Positions 16,355 to 24,976 of a stretch of DNA of 64,000 nt are shown one piece after another (the stretch's first letter is position 1; each line of letters begins with the position of its first letter). Below the pieces are notes generated by a model. It was not told where the DNA came from and made no database searches. It saw only the letters and a list, made by a program, of their open reading frames with translations. The DNA is from Myxococcus dinghuensis (GTDB taxonomy: Bacteria; Myxococcota; Myxococcia; Myxococcales; Myxococcaceae), in NCBI RefSeq assembly GCF_024198235.1, contig NZ_JAKCFB010000002.1:186001-250000 (forward strand), in the 5' to 3' direction. The translations under genes were made by a program, and so were the position numbers.

Positions 16355-17452
16355 ATGTCGATGTCACCCCCTCGCATCGCGTTCGCCATCGAGACGACAC
16401 TCGGCAACGCCGTCTTCCTCCAGAATCTCAAGCGCGCGATGGCTCGCCGCACCGACGTCACGCCGGTGTGGTTGCCCATCGACGAGCACGCGGACGACAT
16501 GTGGGAGCACCTCCCCCTGGTCCGCTCGCGGCTGTCCATCCGGGGAGGACTGCGGGCGCGTTCGGCGTTGCAGCAGGCCATCGCCACGGAGCCGCTCCGG
16601 GCGGCCGTGGTCCATACCCAGCGGATGGCGCACCTGGCGCATGACTTCATGAGCCGGGTGCCGAGCGTGATTTCGACGGACGCGACGCCCAGCGGCCTGG
16701 AGGACTACCTCCGGTACTACGGGCTGCCCTCGCAGCACGCAGGTTGGATGGGGCGGGCGAAGAACGCGTTGCACCGCCGCACCTACTCCGTGGCGCGCGG
16801 GATGTTGTCCTTTTCGGAGTTCACCAAGCGCTCCCTGGTGAGTGAATACGGCGTCCCCGACACGCGGGTCCATGTCGTCTGGCCCAGCGTCGACACCGAG
16901 TTGTGGCATCCGAAGCCGGAGCGCAAACCCGGCGACGGCCAGGTGCGGCTGCTCTTCGTCGGCGGCGACCTGGGGAGGAAGGGCGGCCGGCTCCTGCTGC
17001 GCTGGGCCCGCGAGACGCGGGTGCGTGGCTGGCGATTGGACATGGTGACGTCCTCGGCCTTCGAGGCGCCGCCCGGCGTTCACATCCACGTCGGGGTGAA
17101 GCCCAACTCCCCGGAGCTCATCGACCTCGCCCAGGCGGCGGACCTGTTCGTGCTCCCGACCATGGCGGACATGTCGTCCTGGGCCATCGCGGAGGCCAAG
17201 GCCGCGGGGCTGGCCGTGGTGACGACGCCCACCGGAGGCGTGGGGGAGCTGGTCCGGGACGGCGTGGACGGGCGGCTCGTCCCGGTGGGGGACTACGCGG
17301 CGCTCTCCAGCGCGCTCGACGCCCTGGTCTCGAACCGGGACACCCTCCACGCCATGGGGCGCGAGTCCCGGCGCATGGCCGAGGAGAAGATGGACCTGCG
17401 CACGACGTGCGACCGGATGCTCACCTTCATCCGCTCCGTGACGGGCTGCTGA
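16355..17452 (+). CDS. GT4-family glycosyltransferase
   Basis: 365 aa from ATG 16355; ATG 16361 with AAAGAG upstream and a GTG at 16340 are alternatives. The C-terminal half is a GT-B nucleotide-sugar domain: VRLLFVGGDLGRKGGRLLLR, ADLFVLPTMADMSSWAIAEA (donor-binding E), KAAGLAVVTTPTGGVGELVR and DGVDGRLVPVGDYAAL. The N-terminal half binds acceptor (FAIETTLGNAVFLQNLKRAM, VVHTQRMAHLAHDF, VISTDATPSGLEDYLRYYG). A retaining glycosyltransferase acting on a cell-surface or secondary-metabolite glycan is expected, but no other glycan gene is adjacent. Confidence 0.9.
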   Translation: MSMSPPRIAFAIETTLGNAVFLQNLKRAMARRTDVTPVWLPIDEHADDMWEHLPLVRSRLSIRGGLRARSALQQAIATEPLRAAVVHTQRMAHLAHDFMSRVPSVISTDATPSGLEDYLRYYGLPSQHAGWMGRAKNALHRRTYSVARGMLSFSEFTKRSLVSEYGVPDTRVHVVWPSVDTELWHPKPERKPGDGQVRLLFVGGDLGRKGGRLLLRWARETRVRGWRLDMVTSSAFEAPPGVHIHVGVKPNSPELIDLAQAADLFVLPTMADMSSWAIAEAKAAGLAVVTTPTGGVGELVRDGVDGRLVPVGDYAALSSALDALVSNRDTLHAMGRESRRMAEEKMDLRTTCDRMLTFIRSVTGC

Positions 17453-17468
17453 CGCCCGGCTCCGGCGC

Positions 17469-18161
17469 TCAACGCCTGCGCTGGTAGCGAAGCCAGAGCA
17501 GGTCTCCCGCGCGCTTCTCGAAGGAGACCAGCTTGAGGTGCCGGGTGGGGCCCTTGCCCGGCTTCGCATCGAACAGCGACGGCGTTCCCGTGGAGCCGTC
17601 CGCGATGGGCGCCAGCAGCAGGCTCAGCTCGTCGATGAGGTCGGCGGCCAGGAAGGAGCCGTTGATGCCTCCGCCTCCTTCCAGCAGGAGCTTCCGGATG
17701 CCGAACGACTCGCGCAGCTTGCGGAGCACCTTCTCCAGGTCCACCTCCGCCTTGCCACCGAACACGTAGGAGATGCCCTTCGCCTGGAGGAAGGCCAGGT
17801 AGTCGTCGGAGACCTGCTCGGTGAGGACCGTGATGACGTGCTCCCCGTCGATGTCGCTCGCCTTCCAGGTGAGCTTGCCCGAGGGGTCGAGCGCGATGGC
17901 GTAGGAGTCCGCGTCGTGCGGGGCGATGAAGTCCTCGCGCGGAATCGGCCGCGCCGTCTTGCGCTTCGGAACCCGCGCCTTGCCGGCGTAGGGCTCCATC
18001 GAGACGCGGCCAATCATCCACGCGTCCGCGTCGTACGTCCGGGCCGTGCGCTCGTACTCGCCCAGGACCTTGGGAGGCAGCTTCCAGTGCCGGGTGACGA
18101 TGCGCCCGTCGATGGACGGGACCATGTGGCAGACGACGTAGGGCCGCTTCGTTCGCTTCAT
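17469..18161 (-). CDS. RibD C-terminal/dihydrofolate-reductase-like protein
   Basis: 230 aa, ATG 18161 with GGGAGGAATGGGAG upstream. The reductase fold of the RibD C-terminal family is shown by PYVVCHMVPSIDGRIVTRHW, WMIGRVSMEPYAGKAR, ISYVFGGKAEVDLEKVLRKL and RKLLLEGGGGINGSFLAADL (the LEGGGxxxG nucleotide loop) and IDELSLLLAPIADGSTG. Stand-alone copies reduce small carbonyl or pyrimidine substrates with NAD(P)H; the true substrate is unknown. Convergent with the GT4 gene, 16 bp apart. Confidence 0.87.
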   Translation of the reverse strand: MKRTKRPYVVCHMVPSIDGRIVTRHWKLPPKVLGEYERTARTYDADAWMIGRVSMEPYAGKARVPKRKTARPIPREDFIAPHDADSYAIALDPSGKLTWKASDIDGEHVITVLTEQVSDDYLAFLQAKGISYVFGGKAEVDLEKVLRKLRESFGIRKLLLEGGGGINGSFLAADLIDELSLLLAPIADGSTGTPSLFDAKPGKGPTRHLKLVSFEKRAGDLLWLRYQRRR

Positions 18162-18216
18162 CTCCCATTCCTCCCATCAGGACGGAGTCCCGCCATACCG
18201 GGCCCCCGCGCAAAGG

Positions 18217-19848
18217 TCACGAAGTCCCTGCGGTGGAGTCGGGGACGAGGTGTTGCAGCTCCAGCTCCTCCACGTCGAGCTCCTGTTCGATGCGCTGGAA
18301 GGCGGCATCGCCGATGGTGCCGCTGGACCTCAGCGCGAGCAGGCGCTTGCGCCCGGCGGAGGTGACGGTCCGGACGATGGCGCCATCGACCTCGCTCGCG
18401 TGACGCGCACCTGACGTGTCCGCCTTCGGCACCTGGCCCCCGCTGACCTCCTCCTCCTCCGCGCGCAGGAGCATCACCTCGTAGCGACGCCGCAGGAGCC
18501 ACGTCATCTCCTCGGCGGGTTGCCCGGACGTCGCCTCCAGCGACGCGCGCAGCGTCTCCACGCGGGCGAGCCGCACCTCCCGCTCCACGGAGCCATCGTC
18601 CTCGAGCCGGAGCAACGCCAGGAGGGGCCGCAGGGTCACCCCCTGCACCACGAGCGTGCCGAGCACGACGGCGAACGCGGTGAACAGGGCCAGGTCGCGG
18701 TGGGGGAAGCCCGGGCCGTCCGGCCCCGCGGTCGGCAGCGCGAGCGCCGCGGCGAGCGTCACGATGCCCCGCATGCCGCACCACCCGACGATGATCGACG
18801 AGCGCTTCGACACCCCCACGGTGTCGCCATCCCGAGCCGCGCCCCGCGACCTGACGCGGCGGCCCCAGCGACGGAGCGCCGCGGTCCCCGTCACATAGAG
18901 CATGCGCACGACCATCGTGGTCAGGCAGACCCACGCCGCGATGCGGATGAAATCGAGCAGCGTGCGGGAGTCGATGCGGCCGAGGATGCCCTTGAGCTGG
19001 AAGCCCACCAGGATGAAGGCCAGCACGTTGAGCGTGAACACGGCGAAATCCCACACCGCGTAGGAAGGGAGGCGCACCCGCGCGGAGATGAGGCCTCCGG
19101 CCCGCCGCGCCGTCGCCATGGCGAAGACGACGACGGTCAGGATGCCGGAGAGGTGGAGCCGCTCCGCCAGCATCCAGACGGCGAACGTCCCGCCGAACTG
19201 GACGACGACGGCGGTGGCGACGTCCTGGATGCGCGCGTTCATCCGGATGACCACCCGGGACAGCACCAGCCCCAGCACCACGCTGCCCACCGTGACGACG
19301 AACAACACGGGGATGGCGCGCCCGGGCGACAGCGTCCCCGCGACCGCCGCCGCGGCGGCGAGGCGGTAGACCAGCAGCGCGCTCGCGTCGTTGAAGAGGC
19401 TCTCCCCCTGGAGGATGACCAGCAGCCGGTAGGGCGGCCTCAACTGCGAGAGCACCGCCGTCGCCGCCGCCGCATCCGGCGGAGCGACGATGGCACCGAG
19501 CGCGATGGCGGCGGCCCACGACATGTCCGGTACGAGCAGACGGAGCACGACCGCGACCGCGGCGATGGTGGCGACCACGGCGCCGATGGCGAGCCCCACG
19601 ACGGAGCGCCAGTTCGCGCGCAGGTCGCGAGGGGACGCGTCGAACGCGGCGTCCAGGAGCACGGGGGCGACGAAGAGGGTGAGCGCGAGCTCCGGGTCCA
19701 ACACGAGCGTCGGCGCGCGGGGGATGAGGGCCAGGCCCGCGCCCGCCAGCGCCACCAGCGCCGGGTAGGGCGTCTTGATGCGCCGGGACAGCGCGGCGAG
19801 CCCCGCGCCGGCGAGCAGCAGGGCGATGGTGATTTCGAAGACCAGCAT
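18217..19848 (-). CDS. CPA1-type Na+/H+ (cation/proton) antiporter
   Basis: 543 aa with about 12 hydrophobic helices over residues 1-400 and a cytoplasmic tail rich in Glu/Arg. CPA1 motifs are LGAIVAPPDAAAATAVLSQL (the ion-site Asp; most relatives have TDP instead of PPD), LQGESLFNDASALLVYR (FND), and IIVGWCGMRGIVTLAAALAL (G-RG helix). The tail (LRSSGTIGDAAFQRIEQELD) is typical of bacterial Nhe-like antiporters. It exports Na+ or K+ in exchange for protons at the inner membrane. Gene stands alone 55 bp after the RibD-like gene's start. Confidence 0.9.
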   Translation of the reverse strand: MLVFEITIALLLAGAGLAALSRRIKTPYPALVALAGAGLALIPRAPTLVLDPELALTLFVAPVLLDAAFDASPRDLRANWRSVVGLAIGAVVATIAAVAVVLRLLVPDMSWAAAIALGAIVAPPDAAAATAVLSQLRPPYRLLVILQGESLFNDASALLVYRLAAAAAVAGTLSPGRAIPVLFVVTVGSVVLGLVLSRVVIRMNARIQDVATAVVVQFGGTFAVWMLAERLHLSGILTVVVFAMATARRAGGLISARVRLPSYAVWDFAVFTLNVLAFILVGFQLKGILGRIDSRTLLDFIRIAAWVCLTTMVVRMLYVTGTAALRRWGRRVRSRGAARDGDTVGVSKRSSIIVGWCGMRGIVTLAAALALPTAGPDGPGFPHRDLALFTAFAVVLGTLVVQGVTLRPLLALLRLEDDGSVEREVRLARVETLRASLEATSGQPAEEMTWLLRRRYEVMLLRAEEEEVSGGQVPKADTSGARHASEVDGAIVRTVTSAGRKRLLALRSSGTIGDAAFQRIEQELDVEELELQHLVPDSTAGTS

Positions 19849-20308
19849 GTCTCAGGACACCCGCCTCGCCGGCCACCGGCCTCCGTCGGCCCCCTCGTGA
19901 CGCGCGCTCCGGCTGGACGCACGGCTCCGGTGACGCGGCGTGGCGCCCACCTCCCGGGCGCCCGCCCGCCTTCCCGCCCACAGGCTGTCGCCCCCCCCAG
20001 ACGCGAGGCGGCGCGGACACCGTGCGCGAGCGAGCACCCGGACACCCTGGGAGGCCAGGCAGCAGGAGGTGGACGTCCCCCCCAGGCCCGCGCCCCCTCC
20101 CGTGATGACGCCCCCCTTCGCTCGAATGCCCGACATCGCGCCGTCCCTGGCCATGGGGCCCTCCCCTCTCCTGGAGAGGAGTAGGGCCTGTCCTCACGAA
20201 TGACCACGCGACCGGGGTGGCCGGGAGCCCCGCCACGGCGGCGGCTGGGAGCTGCCCTCGGGTCCCGCATAATGTCCCGCTGGCTTCCCCCCACCCCACG
20301 AGGTCCCC
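19849..20308. other. intergenic region with long imperfect hairpin
   Basis: 460 bp between the divergent antiporter and SnoaL-like genes. Frames here are Arg/Pro/Gly-rich and I support no gene. A two-part inverted repeat lies at 20157-20188: outer arms GGCCCT/AGGGCC and inner arms CCTCTCC/GGAGAGG around a single T, able to form a long hairpin. It may be a regulatory site or a relic; no T-run follows. Confidence 0.4.
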
Positions 20309-20854
20309 GTGCTGACAGAGCAGGTTCGCCAGGCGCGCCAGAAGGTCGTCCTGGACCACTTCCGAGACGAGGTCCGGCAGGCCTGGGATGACGTCCTCTC
20401 GACCTTCCCCGAGCCCCATTACGAGCTGGTCCCCACCATGACGGTGCACGACGGCGACAGCGCCGTGCGCGCGTACTACCGGGAGACCCGCGTCGCCTTC
20501 CCCGACCAGCGCCACGAGCTCATCTCCCTGCGGCACAGCGACGACGCGGTCATCGTCGAGTTCTGGCTGCTGGGGACCCACCTCGGGCCACTGGGGAGGA
20601 TTCCCCCCACGGGCAGCCGGTTCCGGGTGCGCATGTCCGCGTACTTCATCTTCGACGAAGCGGAGACCCTCGTCTGCGAGCGCGTCTACTTCGACACGCT
20701 CAGCATCCTGAAGCAGTTGCTCGGCGGCCTCGACATGAAGAACCCGAAGAACTGGCTGCTCGCCGTCCAGTGCTTCAAGGGCCTGCTGAGCATGTCCAGC
20801 GGACAGCCCGCGCGCGACCTGACCGAGACCACGCCGCCCACCCTCGTCGACTGA
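20309..20854 (+). CDS. SnoaL-like / ester-cyclase-type NTF2-fold protein
   Basis: 181 aa starting at GTG 20309. The NTF2-like fold is indicated by VPTMTVHDGDSAVRAYYRET, VAFPDQRHELISLRHSDDAV, IVEFWLLGTHLGPLGRIPPT, and FRVRMSAYFIFDEAETLVCE, with the conserved pattern GxxxxxxxxFPDxxxE of ester-cyclase/SnoaL-like proteins. These either isomerise or cyclise polyketide-like substrates or act as ligand-binding domains. Upstream of the MarR gene but separated from it by the palindrome at 20911-20933, so probably an independent unit. Confidence 0.8.
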   Translation: MLTEQVRQARQKVVLDHFRDEVRQAWDDVLSTFPEPHYELVPTMTVHDGDSAVRAYYRETRVAFPDQRHELISLRHSDDAVIVEFWLLGTHLGPLGRIPPTGSRFRVRMSAYFIFDEAETLVCERVYFDTLSILKQLLGGLDMKNPKNWLLAVQCFKGLLSMSSGQPARDLTETTPPTLVD

Positions 20855-20910
20855 CGAGGTGTACACGACAGGACTCCCCCACTCCGGTGCCCATGCACCC
20901 GGCCTGGCCC

Positions 20911-20933
20911 ATTCATATACCTGGTATATGAAT
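20911..20933. promoter_or_regulatory. perfect 23-bp palindrome, likely MarR operator
   Basis: ATTCATATACC-T-GGTATATGAAT is a perfect 11-1-11 palindrome, sharply A/T-rich against its surroundings, 19 bp before the MarR ATG at 20953. A second smaller palindrome GGTATACC follows at 20936-20943. Site form and place are typical of MarR autoregulation, which would also control the overlapping GAPDH gene. Confidence 0.7.
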
Positions 20934-20952
20934 ATGGTATACCGGGTACATC

Positions 20953-21429
20953 ATGTCGGACCTCCGCGGCCGGCCCCGGGACCCCATCGAGTTCATCGAG
21001 ACCTTCGGCGCGCTCTGGCGCTGTCTCATGTCCGTGTCCGACGACACCTACGCCGCCGAGAAGCTCTGGAGCGCCCAGGCCCACTTCCTGCGCCACCTGG
21101 GCCGCCAGCGCGGGATGTCGCAGGCGCAGCTCGCGCGGGCGACGGACATGGCGCCGACGTTGGCTGGACGACTCCTGCGGACCCTCATCCAGCGCAAGCT
21201 GGTGCGGCGCACGCGCAGCGAGGAGGACCGCCGCGAGTACGCGCTGGAGCTCACCCCGAGCGGACAGCGCATGCGCGAGCGCGTGGAGGAGGCGCGGGCC
21301 CGCTTCGCCGCGCGCGTGGTCCGCGTGCTCGACGAGCGCGACCTCCAGGACTTCGAGCGCATCGCGAAGAAGCTCTTCGACGCCTTCGGCGGAACGCCCC
21401 GCCCACCCACCAGGAGCCCTGACGAATGA
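20953..21429 (+). CDS. MarR-family transcriptional regulator
   Basis: 158 aa. Winged-helix MarR signature: SAQAHFLRHLGRQRGMSQAQ, LARATDMAPTLAGRLLRTLI, RKLVRRTRSEEDRREYALEL (the DxR wing), TPSGQRMRERVEEARARFAA and a dimerising C-terminal helix. The palindromic operator lies just upstream. The stop overlaps the GAPDH start by 4 bp (ATGA at 21426-21429), so regulator and enzyme are made together. A MarR protein coupled to a glycolytic enzyme suggests response to a small-molecule inhibitor rather than to carbon source. Confidence 0.9.
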   Translation: MSDLRGRPRDPIEFIETFGALWRCLMSVSDDTYAAEKLWSAQAHFLRHLGRQRGMSQAQLARATDMAPTLAGRLLRTLIQRKLVRRTRSEEDRREYALELTPSGQRMRERVEEARARFAARVVRVLDERDLQDFERIAKKLFDAFGGTPRPPTRSPDE

Positions 21430-22439
21430 CCCGGAGAATCGCCATCAACGGCTTCGGCCGCATCGGCCGTTGCATCGTCCGCGCGATGTTCGAGCGTGGA
21501 GTCTCGGACATCGAGGTCGTCGCGTTGAACGACCTGACCAGCGCGGAGACGCTGGCCCATCTCTACAACTACGACACGGTCCATGGTCGCGCCGAGCACC
21601 GGGCGACGACGGTGGACGGCAACCTCGTCATCGCGGGCAGGACGCTCCGGGTGGTCGCGGAGAAGGACCCCGCCCGGCTGCCGTGGAGGGAGCTGGGCGT
21701 CGACGTCGTGCTCGAGTGCACCGGCCTCTTCACCGACAAGGACAAGGCCAGCGCGCACCTCGCCGCGGGGGCGAAGAAGGTCATCATCGGCGCGCCCGCG
21801 AAGGGACATGACGCGACCATCGTCCTGGGCGTGAACGCCCGGGACTACGACCCGGCCCGGCACACGGTCATCTCGTGTGGCTCCTGCACGACGAACTGCC
21901 TGGCGCCCGTCGCCAAGGTGCTCCTCGACGCCTTCGGCCTGGAGCGGGGCCTCATGACGACGACGCACTCGTACACGAACGACCAGGCGCTGCTCGACGT
22001 CCCCCACCGCAAGGGCGACCTGCGACGGGCCCGGGCCGCGGCGCAGAACATCGTCCCCACCTCGTCGGGGGCCGCCCGGGCGCTGAGCGAGGTCCTCCCC
22101 TCGCTCAAGGGGCGGTTCGACGGCCAGTCGCTGCGCGTGCCGACGATGGACGTGTCGCTCGTCGACCTCACCTTCGAGAGCACCCGGCCCGTCACCCAGC
22201 AGGCCATCCACGCGGCGATGAAGCAGGCGAGTGAGGGCGCCATGCGCGGAATCCTCGGGTACACGGAGGAGCCGCTCGTCTCCAGCGACTACCTGGGGGA
22301 CCCGCGCTCCTCCATCTTCGACGCCACGCTCACCCAGGTCATGGGCGAGCGCTTCGCCAAGGTCTTCGCCTGGTACGACAACGAGTGGGGCTTCTCCAAC
22401 CGGATGATCGAACTGGCGCAGCTCGTCGCCGCCGGGTGA
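21426..22439 (+). CDS. gap: type I glyceraldehyde-3-phosphate dehydrogenase
   Basis: 337 aa, full length. NAD site INGFGRIGRCIVRAMFERGV, catalytic stretch VISCGSCTTNCLAPVAKVLL, catalytic His in LMTTTHSYTNDQALLDVPHR, NIVPTSSGAARALSEVLPSL, SLRVPTMDVSLVDLTFES, and FAWYDNEWGFSNRMIEL. The usual SNASCTTN around the active Cys reads SCGSCTTN here, and there is an extra KG after PHR. It oxidises glyceraldehyde-3-phosphate to 1,3-bisphosphoglycerate with NAD. No pgk or tpi gene is adjacent, and the coupled MarR gene argues that this is a specialised, inducible copy, perhaps tolerant of an inhibitor of the housekeeping enzyme. Confidence 0.93.
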   Translation: MTRRIAINGFGRIGRCIVRAMFERGVSDIEVVALNDLTSAETLAHLYNYDTVHGRAEHRATTVDGNLVIAGRTLRVVAEKDPARLPWRELGVDVVLECTGLFTDKDKASAHLAAGAKKVIIGAPAKGHDATIVLGVNARDYDPARHTVISCGSCTTNCLAPVAKVLLDAFGLERGLMTTTHSYTNDQALLDVPHRKGDLRRARAAAQNIVPTSSGAARALSEVLPSLKGRFDGQSLRVPTMDVSLVDLTFESTRPVTQQAIHAAMKQASEGAMRGILGYTEEPLVSSDYLGDPRSSIFDATLTQVMGERFAKVFAWYDNEWGFSNRMIELAQLVAAG

Positions 22440-22455
22440 CGGCGAGTCCCCGCCA

Positions 22456-22472
22456 GCGGGTTGGAAACCCGC
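22456..22472 (+). terminator. stem-loop after gap operon
   Basis: GCGGGTT-GGA-AACCCGC, a perfect 7-bp stem with a 3-nt loop, begins 16 bp after the GAPDH stop. No T-run follows, as is common in GC-rich genomes, so the terminator call is tentative. Confidence 0.4.
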
Positions 22473-22498
22473 CGCCGCGACATGCTATTGCCAGACAC

Positions 22499-23713
22499 AT
22501 GTGCCAGCGATTACCCGTCATGGGCGGAGTGGCCACCAGGTCACTCCCCGGCCTGCGCCGCGCGCTCCTGGGTGCCAGCGTGACGCTGCTCGCATGCGGC
22601 CCCTCCCCTACCGGGCCGAAGCCCCTCGCCTGGGTGACGATTCCCGCCCACGCCCCGGAGGTGCAGTACATCGGCAGGACCCATGTCTCCGACGAGGGGG
22701 TCGTCTTCTCCCATCCGGGCGTGACCATCCGCACCTCCTTCTGGGGCGACGCGCTGCGGATGCGGCTCCATGACGCGGGAGCCGGTGGAGAGACGGGGAC
22801 CAACTACTTCGACGTCTCGATTGACGGCGCGCCGCCCACGCTGCTCGGGGTGCGGAGCGACGAGCCGCTCTATCCGCTGGCCTCCGGCCTCGCGCAGGGG
22901 CTGCACACCGTGGAGCTGACCAGGCGGACCGAGACCCTCGTGGGCACCAGTGAGTTCGTGGCCTTCGAGGTCCACGGCGAGGTGAGGATGCCTCCGGCGC
23001 GCTCGCCGCTCCGGGTGGAGTTCGTCGGCGACTCCATCACCTGTGCCTACGGTACCGGCCGCGTCGTCTTCCCTCGACCTCCGCCGTGGAGCGCCCCCAC
23101 CTTCACCTCGAAGAACCAGGACCCGAGGCTGGGCTATGGCTGGCTGACGGCCCAGGCGTTGGGCGCGGAGCCCTCGTTCGTCTGCTATTCGGGCCACGGC
23201 GTCTACCGGAACCTGGACCAGACGACGACCGGGCTGATTCCCGCCATCTACGAGCTGGCCGTGCCGGACACGACGGTCGCCTGGGACTTCACGGGCCCGT
23301 CCCCGGACGTGATTGTCGTCAACGCCGGCACCAACGATACGTTCGCCGGGGCGGGCACCGACGAGGACCTGCCGGACGAGACCGCCTTCAAGACCGCCTA
23401 TCGGACGTTCCTGGCCCGGCTCCGCGCACTCCATCCGCGCGCGCACATCATCTGCACGCTGGGCTCCATGACGAACGGATACAAGGAGGTCCAGGTCGGC
23501 GGCGAGGTGCGCTCGGTCCACGTCGGGGAGTGGATTTCGCACCTCGTGGAGGAGCGCCGCCAACAAGGCGACACCCGGGTCCACCGTCACGTGATGCAGG
23601 TCCAGAACCCGGACGTCGATGGCGTCGGCGAGGACTGGCATCCCTCCGCCGCCACCCATCGGAAGATGGCCGTGGCGCTGACCGAGTTCATCCAGGCACT
23701 CCTGAATCCCTGA
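22499..23713 (+). CDS. CE2-type carbohydrate esterase lipoprotein (SGNH hydrolase with N-terminal jelly roll)
   Basis: 404 aa from ATG 22499 (a second ATG at 22520 is possible). Signal peptide ends in lipobox LLAC. Residues ~45-170 form the CE2 N-terminal beta domain (TIRTSFWGDALRMRLHD, TNYFDVSIDGAPPTLL, GLHTVELTRRTET). The SGNH domain follows: RVEFVGDSITCAYGTG (Ser nucleophile), CYSGHGVYRN, VIVVNAGTNDTFAG (block III) and DWHPSAATHRKMAVAL (His of the dyad/triad). CE2 enzymes remove acetyl groups from plant or microbial polysaccharides. Its 3' end overlaps the convergent membrane-protein gene by 26 bp. Confidence 0.87.
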   Translation: MCQRLPVMGGVATRSLPGLRRALLGASVTLLACGPSPTGPKPLAWVTIPAHAPEVQYIGRTHVSDEGVVFSHPGVTIRTSFWGDALRMRLHDAGAGGETGTNYFDVSIDGAPPTLLGVRSDEPLYPLASGLAQGLHTVELTRRTETLVGTSEFVAFEVHGEVRMPPARSPLRVEFVGDSITCAYGTGRVVFPRPPPWSAPTFTSKNQDPRLGYGWLTAQALGAEPSFVCYSGHGVYRNLDQTTTGLIPAIYELAVPDTTVAWDFTGPSPDVIVVNAGTNDTFAGAGTDEDLPDETAFKTAYRTFLARLRALHPRAHIICTLGSMTNGYKEVQVGGEVRSVHVGEWISHLVEERRQQGDTRVHRHVMQVQNPDVDGVGEDWHPSAATHRKMAVALTEFIQALLNP

Positions 23714-24857
23714 GGCCGGGACCTGACGGTCGCGCTTCCGCCAGCATGCGGCGCAGCGTCTTCTCCAACCACTCCAGGTCCTCGCGCGCCATGCCCGCGC
23801 CCACGCCCGTCACCCCACCCTCGTGCTCGAGGGCGAGCTCGAGTTCCCCGACGGATGCGTCGTCCGGGCGGTTCGTCAGCCTCCTCTCGGAGCGGCTCGA
23901 GTCACGCAGACGGACCTCGACGTCCTTCAACCTCGCCCTGGAGATGCGTTCGATGCGCTCGCGAATCCAGCGCCCGCTTCGGATGACCTCCAGCCCCGAA
24001 GTCGACACGCGGATGCGCCAGCGCACGGCCCCGCGCGCCCAGGCCCGCCACAGCAGGAATCCCCCGCACGACAGGGCCGCCAGCCCCACCAGCGCGAAGA
24101 TGACCGCGTCGACCGGGTCGGCCCCCGGACCGAACTCCTGGAGCCAGATTCCCCAGGGGATGGTGACGCCGCCCACGGCGATGATGAGCGCGACGAAGGC
24201 CTCCGCCCTCAGCGCGGAGGTCCACCCCGCGACCGGCAGCTCCAGCAGATAGCTCTCGCCGCGACGGGCGAGCTGGATGCGGCTGTCGGGACGTGGCTGT
24301 GGCAGGCTGTCCTCCGCCAGCGGCGTCGCGGACAGGCGCTCCGCCACGGCCCGGGCCTGGCCTCCATCCACCCCCAGGGGGAGCCGGAGCTGCCGCGACA
24401 CGGCCTCCGCCAGGGCCTGCGCTTCGCGTCGCTCGGCGGTGTCCGCCAGCTCCACGGTCGCATGCGGACCGGAGAGCAGGACCGAGGTACGCGTCGGCTC
24501 GGTGCCCTTCTGGTGGGACTTGCCCACGGAGAACAGGCGCACGCTGTCGAATGACTCCAGCGCGTATTCACTCCGGAACCACGGCGCGAAGGGGCCCGAC
24601 GCGCACCGCACCGTTCCGGCCTCCCGGTCCAGGACGACCTCCCGATGCCAGGACAGGCGATACAGGCCTTGGAGGGCCCCGATGACCAGCAACACCAGCA
24701 GGAATGGGTCGAACGAGCCTCGACCGAACATGACGATCGCGACCATGCCGCAGACCGCGAGGATGCCTCCTCCCTCCAACTGCGCGCGGGGCCCCCGCTC
24801 CCGCTGGATGCTCAGCTTTTCGCCCAGTTGCTCCCACCGGTCAGTTCCACATCGCAT
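23688..24857 (-). CDS. membrane protein of unknown function
   Basis: 389 aa with paired helices at about 32-70 (GGGILAVCGMVAIVMFGRG and a second) and 215-265 (AFVALIIAVGGVTIPWGIWL, AVIFALVGLAALSCGGFLLW). Between and after them are two soluble parts, the second with basic and acidic segments (RIERISRARLKDVEVRLRDS, LEWLEKTLRRMLAEARP). The layout resembles PH-like-domain membrane proteins but I do not recognise it firmly. The gene was once duplicated in tandem: a collapsed copy lies directly upstream at 24945-25102. Confidence 0.62.
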   Translation of the reverse strand: MRCGTDRWEQLGEKLSIQRERGPRAQLEGGGILAVCGMVAIVMFGRGSFDPFLLVLLVIGALQGLYRLSWHREVVLDREAGTVRCASGPFAPWFRSEYALESFDSVRLFSVGKSHQKGTEPTRTSVLLSGPHATVELADTAERREAQALAEAVSRQLRLPLGVDGGQARAVAERLSATPLAEDSLPQPRPDSRIQLARRGESYLLELPVAGWTSALRAEAFVALIIAVGGVTIPWGIWLQEFGPGADPVDAVIFALVGLAALSCGGFLLWRAWARGAVRWRIRVSTSGLEVIRSGRWIRERIERISRARLKDVEVRLRDSSRSERRLTNRPDDASVGELELALEHEGGVTGVGAGMAREDLEWLEKTLRRMLAEARPSGPGLRDSGVPG

Positions 24858-24944
24858 GGACGAGCGCTATAGAACGCGACACGCGGGCTGGGAAGAGAAT
24901 CCAAGACATTCCGGGGAAGCGGTCCGGAGCCCTTCTCTACGTCG

Positions 24945-24976
24945 CCAGCATGCGGCGCAGCGTCTTCTCCAACCAC
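24945..24976. repeat. 32-bp exact direct repeat (partner 23741-23772)
   Basis: The 32 bp beginning CCAGCATGCGGCGCAGCGTC are identical at 23741-23772 and 24945-24976, 1204 bp apart. They encode the C-terminal KTLRRMLA segment of the membrane protein and its relic, and are the best-preserved part of the duplication. Confidence 0.85.

Noticed and set aside
19852..20154. Possible 100-aa gene upstream of the antiporter (with a glycine-rich start)
   Set aside because: No ribosome site, no hydrophobic or domain pattern, composition like neighbouring shadow frames.
18158..20866. 902-codon minus-strand frame over the antiporter and SnoaL-like genes
   Set aside because: It is antisense or out of frame to both and lacks any domain; the antiporter frame has membrane helices and CPA1 motifs.
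23741..24976. 32-bp repeat pair as attachment sites or a mobile element
   Set aside because: The repeats are coding ends of paralogous gene copies; no integrase or transposase gene is present.
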